Assembly: GCA_913031405.1 (NCBI GenBank)
Contig: CAJWCX010000105.1
Coordinates: forward strand, 1 to 5,443
Direction: 5' to 3'
Origin: an uncultured Flavobacteriales bacterium
GTDB lineage: Bacteria; Bacteroidota; Bacteroidia; Flavobacteriales_D; Crocinitomicaceae
DNA: 5,443 nt
In this document: one piece after another, positions 1 through 5,443 of the stretch
Position numbering within the stretch: position 1 is the stretch's first letter
How the letters are laid out: each line of letters opens with the position of its first letter
Notes under the pieces: generated by a model
Told to the model about the DNA's origin: nothing
What the model saw: only the letters and a program-made list of their open reading frames with translations
Databases searched by the model: none
Made by a program: the position numbers and the translations under genes

Positions 1-1275
1 CGGATGGTGCGATGAAATCGTAAATATCATCGTGAAAAAAGGCTCAGAAAGCTTATTGATTTCAACCACAGACCAAGGCATAAAATAATGATCTGGAATT
101 CCCCAATGTCCATCATAATGACTGGAGACTGGATATTCACTTCGACCAAAGTAGCGATCAAAACCAGCAGCCGCAGTGAAAGCATCAAAGCGCATAGAAC
201 CGTTAGTAGCGCCATGAAAAAAGGCTGAAGAATACCCTCTCTTTTTGAGTATTGAGGGAAGACTTTGAAATTGGTTCATACCATAAGAAGACAAAATAAA
301 AGATTCATTCATCCATGACGGAATTGACGCTACCACTGAAGGTAAACCGTCCATTGAGGTTCTGGAATTGGCGACTCCATATTCAAAATACATACTCTCC
401 TTGAGAATAGAATCAAGAAATGGTGTGTAACTCTCAGGATTATTTGGCCCCACATACATGGAACCATAGCTCTCAAAAAGAACAAAAACTACATTGGTTT
501 TATCAGGTAAAAAACCAGATGGATTCGACCTCTGAAAAGGATTAAACAGAGCATTAAGATTCTCTTTTTTAAAATAGGTCTTTCTCTCTAGTCCTTCCGA
601 GTCATAGGTTTTTAATATAGTGAATGCCGAATTCAAAACAGCCGGTGAATTTTGCAGAGAACAATAATTAGTCGCCTCTAACACCCCAACTGGCCTCAAC
701 TGAAACCCACCTCTTCCTATTACCAAAAACAAGCCAGCTGTTAAAACAAATTTTGACCATGACCTCCAATCTTTTGGATCACTATATTCCTGTTTTAATT
801 TAAAAAAGAAATAAAAAACAATTAATAAGGTTAAAATAAAAACAAGAATGAGCCACCAAAATTCGGAGATAAAGTCCCCTGCTAAAACCGAAGCCTCATT
901 TTCAGAAATAATAAATTTAAAGTAATCATAACTGATCCTTTTTCTTGCAAAGGAAAAATATGCAATATCCCAACTATTAAAGAAAAAGATTACGATTACT
1001 GGTGGGACAAATAAAACCCAATCTAAAATCCTCCGATATTTGTTTATAATTTGAGGTAATGGAATCGTACTAAATATAATAAATGGAAAAAGAAATAAGG
1101 AAATCGTAATGAGATCAAACCAACAACCAACAAGGTATTCATAAAGGCCAAAATCAGGAAAAAAAACTTTGTTTTGGATTAAAAAACAAAATCTATAAAT
1201 CAACAGAAAAAACCAAATCAAGCCCAGCTGAAAACTCAAAACCATAAAGGATTGCCGGAACCATTTAATCTTCAT
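1..1275 (-). CDS. LTA synthase / phosphoglycerol transferase family membrane enzyme (3' end cut by window edge)
   Basis: The reading frame stays open from an ATG at 1275 to the window edge, giving 425 residues of a family usually 600 to 650 long. About five membrane segments are visible (roughly residues 9-31, 51-72, 84-104, 138-160, 175-190), followed by an extracytoplasmic sulfatase-like domain from about residue 259. That domain shows VVFVLFESYG (E268, expected metal ligand), NSRTSMDGLPS (T306, expected catalytic threonine that takes the phosphoglycerol), FFHG (H354), a WGIPDHYF segment near 391-398, and finally ISSHHP at the very edge (H423, matching the substrate-binding histidine of S. 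aureus LtaS). The C-terminal Asp-His metal pair would lie outside the window. Family members transfer glycerol phosphate from phosphatidylglycerol onto a glycan or lipid. In a Gram-negative the acceptor is not lipoteichoic acid and cannot be read from the sequence. The gene starts 7 bases after the stop of the E1 gene, so it is probably its operon partner. The family call is firm; the substrate is not known. Confidence 0.9.
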   Translation of the reverse strand, partial: MKIKWFRQSFMVLSFQLGLIWFFLLIYRFCFLIQNKVFFPDFGLYEYLVGCWFDLITISLFLFPFIIFSTIPLPQIINKYRRILDWVLFVPPVIVIFFFNSWDIAYFSFARKRISYDYFKFIISENEASVLAGDFISEFWWLILVFILTLLIVFYFFFKLKQEYSDPKDWRSWSKFVLTAGLFLVIGRGGFQLRPVGVLEATNYCSLQNSPAVLNSAFTILKTYDSEGLERKTYFKKENLNALFNPFQRSNPSGFLPDKTNVVFVLFESYGSMYVGPNNPESYTPFLDSILKESMYFEYGVANSRTSMDGLPSVVASIPSWMNESFILSSYGMNQFQSLPSILKKRGYSSAFFHGATNGSMRFDAFTAAAGFDRYFGRSEYPVSSHYDGHWGIPDHYFMPWSVVEINKLSEPFFTMIFTISSHHP

Positions 1276-1282
1276 AATACGT

Positions 1283-3283
1283 TTAATAGCGAAGAAGTCT
1301 GTCAACAGTTTCGGTAAGCCTTGCCTTTGGAAGAAAAATAGACTCAATATTTTCGGCGAACGGAACTGGAGAATTCAACGAAGCTACACGCATAACAGGT
1401 GCATCAAGGTGTTCAAAGCAATGTTCATTAATTAAAGCGGAAATTTCACCCCCGATTCCACCAGCGAGACAATCTTCATGCAGGACAATGACCTTTCCGG
1501 ATTTCTTAACCGCGTCATAAATAGCTTCTTTATCTAATGGAATAAGTGTCCTTAAATCAATAATTTCAGCACTTACACCTTCTCTGTTTTTCATTTCGTC
1601 AATAGCCCAATGAACACCTAGGCCATATGTTATAATCGTAAGGTCATTTCCCGTAGAGACCGAAACCGCTTTTCCTATCTCCGTTGTATAATAAGCCTCA
1701 GGCACCTCCATTTTCATACTCCTGTAAAGATATTTATGCTCAAAATACAATACCGGATTAGGATCTTCAATCGAGGCGTTAAGCAAACCCTTGGCATCTA
1801 ATGGATTCGAAGGATAGACAATTTTTAATCCTGGCGTATGGAAGAACCAAGCCTCATTACTCTGGGAATGAAAAGGGCCAGCTCCGGTTCCTGCTCCAGT
1901 TGGCATTCTGACAACAACATCAGCATTTTGACCCCATCGCCAATATATCTTAGCTAGATTATTCACTATTTGATTGAAACCACAAGTTACAAAGTCAGCA
2001 AATTGCATCTCCACCATGGCTTTCATCCCATTAATAGACAAGCCTAAGCCTGCACCAACAATAGCGGATTCACACAATGGCGTATTACGAACCCTATCTT
2101 TCCCAAAAACATCAACAAGGCCCTCAGTTACTTTGAAAGCACCACCATATTCTGCAATATCTTGCCCCATAAGAACCAATTCCGGATATTTTTCCATGGA
2201 CTGTAATAGAGCATCATGAATGGCATCAATAAATCTCATTTCTTTAGAATCCCCATTTGCTGAAACCACTTGTTGTTCATAAGCTAAAAAGACATCTTCT
2301 TCTTCTTTTTCTTCACTAGATACTATCGGCTCCTCTTTATGGGCAATATCAAATGAAGATTGAATCAATTTTCTAAATTGATTTTTGACCGTATGCTCCT
2401 TTTCATCAGATAGAAATCCATTCTCCTTGAGAAACAATTCATAATTCAAAACAGGATCTTTTTCTCCCCATAATTCTTGTACACCCTCGGGATAATATTT
2501 CGTGCCAGATGATTCTTCATGACCTCGAACACGATATGTCATGGCTTCGATAATAAATGGCCTCGGGTTTTTACGGATTTCATTGTTGATGTTCTGAACC
2601 GTGCGAACAACTTCTAACACATTGTTTCCATCAACGCGTATGGCCTCTATACCGTAACCCACTCCTTTGTCTATGAACTTCTCACATTTATATTGCTCCT
2701 CCGAAGGGGTTGACAAACCCCAGCTATTATTCTCAATCACAAAAATGACTGGTAAATCCCATACAGCTGCTACATTGAGTGATTCATGAAAATCTCCTTC
2801 GGATGCACCACCATCTCCGGTAAAAACAATAGTAGATTTTTGTAAATCCTTTATTTTATTTCCCAAGGCTATCCCATCCGCAATACCCAATTGAGGTCCC
2901 AAGTGAGAAATCATTCCAACAATATTATGATCCTGTGTTCCGAAATGAAAAGATCGATCTCGACCATTAGTATAACCAGATGCCTTACCCTGAAACTGAG
3001 CGAACAAACGTTCGAGAGGAACTTTTCTTGTCGTAAAAACACCAAGGTTTCTATGCATTGGTAAAATATATTCATCTTCATTCATGCTGAACGCACATCC
3101 GACAGAAATCCCTTCTTGTCCCCATCCAGAGAACCATTTGGAAATTTTACCTTGACGCAAAAAAACAAGCATCTTCTCTTCTACCATTCTCGGCAGTAAT
3201 AGAGCTTCATATATGTCCAATAAATCTTGCTTTTCGAAACCTTTGGTATCGAAATCAATTGATCTTTTTTCTAATGTTTTCAT
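1283..3283 (-). CDS. 2-oxoacid dehydrogenase E1, fused alpha and beta subunits
   Basis: This is a 666-residue thiamine-diphosphate enzyme that decarboxylates a 2-oxoacid and passes the acyl group to a lipoyl E2. Residues about 20-315 are an E1-alpha: the ThDP/Mg motif starts at GDG (156-158) and ends at NN (185-186), and YRVRGHEESSGTKYY (250-264) is the active-site loop. A charged linker (about 318-346, EEKEEED) leads to a complete E1-beta. The beta part has NTPLCESAIVGAGLG (E405, the expected ThDP-activating glutamate), GAGPFHSQ (468-474), HTPGLKIVYPSNP (482-494), and a transketolase C-terminal domain with LNSPVPFAENIE near 636-647. Separate subunits are about 330-400 and 330 residues, so the length fits an intact fusion, which is common in Bacteroidota. 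Branched-chain 2-oxoacids are the most likely substrate, but pyruvate is not excluded. E2 and E3 are not in the window. The start is the ATG 16 bases after the upstream lipoprotein stop; there is no Shine-Dalgarno, as usual in this phylum. Confidence 0.96.
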   Translation of the reverse strand: MKTLEKRSIDFDTKGFEKQDLLDIYEALLLPRMVEEKMLVFLRQGKISKWFSGWGQEGISVGCAFSMNEDEYILPMHRNLGVFTTRKVPLERLFAQFQGKASGYTNGRDRSFHFGTQDHNIVGMISHLGPQLGIADGIALGNKIKDLQKSTIVFTGDGGASEGDFHESLNVAAVWDLPVIFVIENNSWGLSTPSEEQYKCEKFIDKGVGYGIEAIRVDGNNVLEVVRTVQNINNEIRKNPRPFIIEAMTYRVRGHEESSGTKYYPEGVQELWGEKDPVLNYELFLKENGFLSDEKEHTVKNQFRKLIQSSFDIAHKEEPIVSSEEKEEEDVFLAYEQQVVSANGDSKEMRFIDAIHDALLQSMEKYPELVLMGQDIAEYGGAFKVTEGLVDVFGKDRVRNTPLCESAIVGAGLGLSINGMKAMVEMQFADFVTCGFNQIVNNLAKIYWRWGQNADVVVRMPTGAGTGAGPFHSQSNEAWFFHTPGLKIVYPSNPLDAKGLLNASIEDPNPVLYFEHKYLYRSMKMEVPEAYYTTEIGKAVSVSTGNDLTIITYGLGVHWAIDEMKNREGVSAEIIDLRTLIPLDKEAIYDAVKKSGKVIVLHEDCLAGGIGGEISALINEHCFEHLDAPVMRVASLNSPVPFAENIESIFLPKARLTETVDRLLRY

Positions 3284-3299
3284 GAAATATATGAGGTGC

Positions 3300-3848
3300 T
3301 TATACCTTCATGCCTTTTACAACACGTTCTTTTCTCTTATTACTTTGCAATCGTTTCTTAGAAACTCGAATGTAAGCTGATCGTGCTGCACCGCGCATCA
3401 TATCGACTTTGTAAGTCTTACCTCCGTATTGAACCTTTGGACCTCCATTTGCCTTCCAATTGGCAACAAAATAATGACGATCTTTTAGGTGATTACCTTT
3501 CGACATGAATTGAAGAAATTTTTGATCCCCCGTTTCAAACCGCACCCTGAGTTCTCCGTTAGGCCCGTAGCCTTCAAAAATGCATTTGGTATTGGCAGGA
3601 ATAATTAATGATTCAGATTCACTCGTTGAGCTCGATATTAAAGTACCGCTCTGATCAGTTGAAGTTTCACTTGAAGATTCAGCAATCTGATTAAGTATAA
3701 TTGTTGAAGATGTAAAAAACTGGACTTTCCTCATTTTTTCTTCTGATTTCAAACCGAATTCCTCATTTACTTGCCTTGTGTAAGGAACTTTAACTGCACA
3801 TGAGAGGAAAACAAAACTCAAAACTGCGATTACAAAAATATTTTTCAT
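3300..3848 (-). CDS. Uncharacterised lipoprotein, first gene of the E1 operon
   Basis: The ATG at 3848 gives 182 residues beginning MKNIFVIAVLSFVFLSC, a classic signal peptidase II signal with Cys17 as the lipidated residue. The frame can be extended 18 bases to a TTG at 3866, but that only adds a polar stretch before a complete signal, so the ATG is preferred. The mature part is about 166 residues. It has a KVQFFTSSTIIL strand region near 41-52, a serine/threonine/glutamate-rich stretch (about 57-82, probably a loop), then alternating strand-like segments (ELRVRFETGD, KVQYGGKTYKV) and a very basic C-terminus (SKKRLQSNKRKERVVKG). I do not recognise a named domain. From memory it resembles small conserved Bacteroidota lipoproteins with a (I/V)QFY-S--I-L motif, which I could not check. 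It lies 16 bases ahead of the E1 gene, suggesting co-transcription, although a functional link is not evident. Confidence 0.85.
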   Translation of the reverse strand: MKNIFVIAVLSFVFLSCAVKVPYTRQVNEEFGLKSEEKMRKVQFFTSSTIILNQIAESSSETSTDQSGTLISSSTSESESLIIPANTKCIFEGYGPNGELRVRFETGDQKFLQFMSKGNHLKDRHYFVANWKANGGPKVQYGGKTYKVDMMRGAARSAYIRVSKKRLQSNKRKERVVKGMKV

Positions 3849-3863
3849 ACCACTTTTTATTTG

Positions 3864-3890
3864 CAAATTTAAATTTTTTAATCAATCAAA
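3864..3890 (-). promoter_or_regulatory. Candidate Bacteroidota promoter for the lipoprotein-E1-LtaS-like operon
   Basis: Read on the minus strand, TAAATTTG (3871-3864) is an exact match to the -7 consensus TAnnTTTG, and TTTG (3890-3887) lies upstream. The spacer is only 15 bases, short of the usual 17-23, so this is a weaker match than the one at 5346-5377. A start near 3857 would leave a leader of only about nine bases before the ATG at 3848. It also places the alternative TTG start (3866) inside the -7 element, upstream of the RNA start, which argues for the ATG. Confidence 0.4.
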
Positions 3891-3928
3891 CATTAAAGGG
3901 GTTTAATTATCTTTAATTCCAAAAAAGA

Positions 3929-4558
3929 ATGATAAATTCTTATTTCCCATATCTCTTTATCTTATCTATCTTTCTATTCTCGTGTTCCAAAAACCAGGAA
4001 TCAAAATTCATCAAATATTCAGAAATTGGGGATACTAAAATTAAAGACAAAAACAAGAACAAACAAGACTCCACAGGGAATTACGAAATGGACATAACTT
4101 TAAATACCAAATATCTTGAGCTCGACATAGATACAATTATCAAAATTAAAGAACCTGAATTTATGGATCGTTTCAAAAATTATAAAGCTGAAAAATTCTT
4201 GCTTTTAAGAAACAAAGATTCCATCTATTTCAAAACTTGGTATTACGACGACTCGTCTTCTGCACTCAATGCGTTCTACAATCTTTTGGATTGCTTTGGT
4301 AAAAACTGTATTCCAATTGAGCTTTATTCTAACACATACAGAGACCAACATTATCATCTGATTTTCATTTCGGACCACGCTATCTTTTGGATAAAAGCAA
4401 ATGAAAACCAAAAAATAAATATCTGGGAACATTTTGTCAAAGAAGAATTCTCGATAAGAGAATATCGTTATGTCACCGAACAGAAATCAAATGAAAATAT
4501 CAACTGGCTCGAACAAAACTTTCGAACTAACACTTTGAATTACATAAATCTAGAATGA
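3929..4558 (+). CDS. Uncharacterised lipoprotein with a Cys-X4-Cys motif
   Basis: The 209-residue product opens with MINSYFPYLFILSIFLFSC, a lipoprotein signal with the lipid-bearing cysteine at 19. A charged, low-complexity tether follows (about 36-48, rich in Lys, Asp and Asn). The rest (about 55-205) is a single compact-looking domain with many aromatic residues and strand-like segments such as DSIYFKTWYYDD and YHLIFISDHAIFWIKA. In its centre, LLDCFGKNC carries Cys122 and Cys127, the only cysteines of the mature part besides the lipidated one; a disulfide is possible in the periplasm. No catalytic motif is seen and no named family is recognised. It is transcribed divergently from the operon headed by the other lipoprotein. 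A weak -7-like TATCTTTA sits at 3908-3915 with no good partner upstream. Its stop overlaps the start of the next gene by four bases. Confidence 0.85.
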   Translation: MINSYFPYLFILSIFLFSCSKNQESKFIKYSEIGDTKIKDKNKNKQDSTGNYEMDITLNTKYLELDIDTIIKIKEPEFMDRFKNYKAEKFLLLRNKDSIYFKTWYYDDSSSALNAFYNLLDCFGKNCIPIELYSNTYRDQHYHLIFISDHAIFWIKANENQKINIWEHFVKEEFSIREYRYVTEQKSNENINWLEQNFRTNTLNYINLE

Positions 4559-4890
4559 TGAAGTTAATGAATAGAGGGTATATCGCGGTAAATCCGAAAA
4601 GAGAATTTATGGTGGAAACGAATAAATCAATGGGGTACAAAATCCCTGTTCCACAGCGACCAGAGGCATCGATATATCTGATCGAGGAAGACTTTATCGA
4701 TGATGAAATTACTTTAAAGAAACATATCAAGAAAATCATAGCATCTGAACTGAAACAAATGGATCCTGAGAGTCACAAGAAGGCACCGGAAATTAATACC
4801 AAAAATTTTCATGAATATTTCGAAGTTTCTATGGGGAGTTTTGTTTTTGATTTAAATGACCAACCGTTAATTGGGATCAAAGACGATTAA
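4555..4890 (+). CDS. Conserved-looking hypothetical protein, 111 residues, translationally coupled
   Basis: The gene begins with ATG at 4555, overlapping the upstream stop as ATGA. A second ATG follows directly (4558) and a third at 4567, so the exact start is uncertain by up to four residues. There is no signal peptide or membrane segment, so the product is probably cytosolic. Three blocks stand out: RGYIAVNPKREFM (7-19), an acidic EASIYLIEEDFIDDE (37-51) leading into a helix KKHIKKIIASELKQM (55-69), and a C-terminal FHEYFEVSMGSFVFDLNDQPL (85-105) with alternating hydrophobics. From memory this order (a VxPK-PF start, YLI-E, a helix, then an F-EWF-V---V-DL end) matches a widespread small family of unknown function, but I could not verify it. 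Its last 14 bases overlap the end of the convergent CYTH gene. Confidence 0.75.
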   Translation: MMKLMNRGYIAVNPKREFMVETNKSMGYKIPVPQRPEASIYLIEEDFIDDEITLKKHIKKIIASELKQMDPESHKKAPEINTKNFHEYFEVSMGSFVFDLNDQPLIGIKDD

Positions 4891-5329
4891 TTAGGTTGGC
4901 ATTCAAATACGAGGCATCATGAGTCACCTCTTTGTCAATCCATTCGGGCAACTCAATCTTTTCATCCTCAGCATGCAACTCAATCTCAGCCAATACAAGA
5001 CCTGTTAGTATTCCACCAAACACATCCACTTCCCAAAGTTTAGAATTGTAAATAATTTGATAACGCTCCTTATTCAGGACTTTCAAATCAAAGGTTTGTA
5101 TAATGTCTTCGGCTTCATTCTTCGGGATTTCATATTCAAATTCCTTCCTAGTAATACCTGTCGCTGCATTTTTTATAGTCAAAAAAGCTCTATCGTTTGA
5201 AATCCGAATTCGAACAGACTTGAACTTTTCATTAATAAGATAAGCTTGTATTATTCGAATCGGCTGTATTGTATTTAGCGCATCTATAACAGTATTTTTG
5301 ACTAAAAACTTTCTCTCTATTTCAAGCAT
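4877..5329 (-). CDS. CYTH domain protein (class IV adenylate cyclase / inorganic triphosphatase-like)
   Basis: The 150 residues form one complete CYTH domain, a triphosphate-tunnel fold, at the usual length for stand-alone bacterial members. The signature EIERK (E3, E5, K7) is at the very N-terminus, which confirms the ATG at 5329. The other tunnel residues follow in order: VRIR (R40, R42), TIK (K53), RKEFEYEI (R61, E63, E65, E67), KERY (K87, R89), WEVDVF (E100, D102), GLVLAEIEL (E115, E117), then LPEWIDKEVTHDASYLN near the end. All expected charged positions are present, so the enzyme is probably active. Characterised short bacterial members, such as the Nitrosomonas europaea one, hydrolyse inorganic tripolyphosphate with a divalent metal; adenylate cyclase activity is less likely but not excluded. 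It lacks a CHAD domain and a signal peptide, so it should be cytosolic. It converges on the 111-residue gene and diverges from the lipoprotein gene at 5397. I found no clear promoter for it in the 67-base gap. Confidence 0.95.
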   Translation of the reverse strand: MLEIERKFLVKNTVIDALNTIQPIRIIQAYLINEKFKSVRIRISNDRAFLTIKNAATGITRKEFEYEIPKNEAEDIIQTFDLKVLNKERYQIIYNSKLWEVDVFGGILTGLVLAEIELHAEDEKIELPEWIDKEVTHDASYLNANLINRL

Positions 5330-5337
5330 ATTGTATT

Positions 5338-5362
5338 ACTGTTTTTTTGCTGATTTAACAGT
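5338..5362. repeat. Short inverted repeat around the -33 element, possible operator
   Basis: ACTGTT (5338-5343) and AACAGT (5357-5362) are perfect inverted copies separated by 13 bases, so their centres are about 19 bases apart, near two helical turns. The -33 element of the plus-strand promoter lies between them. Six-base arms in AT-rich DNA can arise by chance, so this is only suggestive. Confidence 0.25.
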
Positions 5363-5377
5363 TTAGTCGTAAATTTG
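5346..5377 (+). promoter_or_regulatory. Bacteroidota-type promoter (TTTG-N20-TAnnTTTG)
   Basis: TTTG (5346-5349) and TAAATTTG (5370-5377) both match the consensus of the primary Bacteroidota sigma factor exactly, with a 20-base spacer in the normal range. Transcription would begin near 5384, leaving a leader of about 13 bases before the ATG at 5397. It is correctly placed and oriented for the lipoprotein gene that starts there. Confidence 0.75.
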
Positions 5378-5396
5378 ATTTATCTCCTATAAAGCT

Positions 5397-5443
5397 ATGA
5401 AATTATTTAAACTATTCTTTTTCCTATTTCCCATTGCGTGTTC
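5397..5443 (+). CDS. Start of a lipoprotein gene (cut by window edge)
   Basis: Only 15 full codons are present: MKLFKLFFFLFPIAC, followed by TC, which must encode serine whatever the third base. This is a compact lipoprotein signal: two lysines, a phenylalanine-rich core, and a lipobox ending I-A-C with Cys15 as the attachment site. The gene lies just downstream of a strong promoter match, which supports it being real despite its shortness. The mature protein is beyond the window, so its function cannot be inferred. Confidence 0.75.
   Translation, partial: MKLFKLFFFLFPIAC

Noticed and set aside
27..215. 62-codon minus-strand reading frame in the left part
   Set aside because: It lies within the long LtaS-like frame on the same strand but in another phase, and its hydrophobic translation has no family features.
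1974..2219. 81-codon plus-strand reading frame
   Set aside because: It is antisense to the well-conserved E1-beta domain and its translation shows no recognisable motif.
3849..3866. TTG at 3866 as the start of the first lipoprotein
   Set aside because: It would put six polar residues before an already complete lipoprotein signal, and the TTG falls inside the likely -7 promoter element.
3859..3876. Overlapping palindromes ATTTGCAAAT and AAATTTAAATTT
   Set aside because: Perfect, but built almost only of A and T next to the -7 element, so they are expected by chance at this composition; not claimed as an operator.
3892..3907. ATTAAA-GGGG-TTTAAT as a terminator
   Set aside because: The stem has only six A-T pairs, has no T-run after it, and sits between divergent gene starts where no terminator is needed.
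4205..4432. 75-codon minus-strand reading frame
   Set aside because: It is antisense to the second lipoprotein gene, with no promoter or family features of its own.
4527..4739. 70-codon hydrophobic minus-strand reading frame
   Set aside because: It is antisense across the ATGA overlap of two better-supported genes; the hydrophobicity is a by-product of AT-rich codons read in reverse.

Overview
The window looks like chromosomal DNA of a member of the Bacteroidota (Bacteroidetes phylum). Four things support this: the AT-rich composition; a promoter of the TTTG / TAnnTTTG type used by that phylum's housekeeping sigma factor; starts without Shine-Dalgarno sequences together with short lipoproteins ending their signal in (F/L)-S-C; and a 2-oxoacid dehydrogenase E1 made as one alpha-beta fusion chain. 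Genus and species cannot be fixed from the sequence by eye.

Left part, minus strand (3848 down to 1): three tightly packed genes read leftward. First is a 182-codon lipoprotein of unknown function. After 16 bases comes a 666-codon thiamine-diphosphate-dependent 2-oxoacid dehydrogenase E1 (alpha and beta in one chain). After 7 more bases comes a polytopic membrane enzyme of the LTA synthase / phosphoglycerol transferase (alkaline phosphatase superfamily) type, cut by the left edge of the window after 425 codons. This large ORF has no stop in the window and covers the first 1275 bases. The spacing suggests one transcript; a candidate promoter lies just ahead of the lipoprotein.

Middle, plus strand (3929 to 4890): diverging from that operon across about 80 bases are a second, unrelated 209-codon lipoprotein and a 111-codon probably cytosolic protein. 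They overlap by four bases (ATGA), so they are probably translationally coupled. Neither has a function I can assign.

Right part: a 150-codon CYTH-domain phosphohydrolase-like protein on the minus strand converges on the 111-codon gene and overlaps its 3' end by 14 bases. Upstream of the CYTH gene, and facing away from it, is a textbook Bacteroidota promoter (5346 to 5377). It drives a third lipoprotein gene, of which only the signal peptide and the lipid-attachment cysteine fit in the window.

Most of this is ordinary conserved gene content plus uncharacterised lipoproteins. I see no CRISPR array, tRNA, rRNA, insertion sequence or defence system. The points most worth checking are the LtaS-like enzyme with a lineage-type active site in a presumed Gram-negative, its co-transcription with the E1 enzyme, and the two regulatory arrangements around the divergent lipoprotein promoters.
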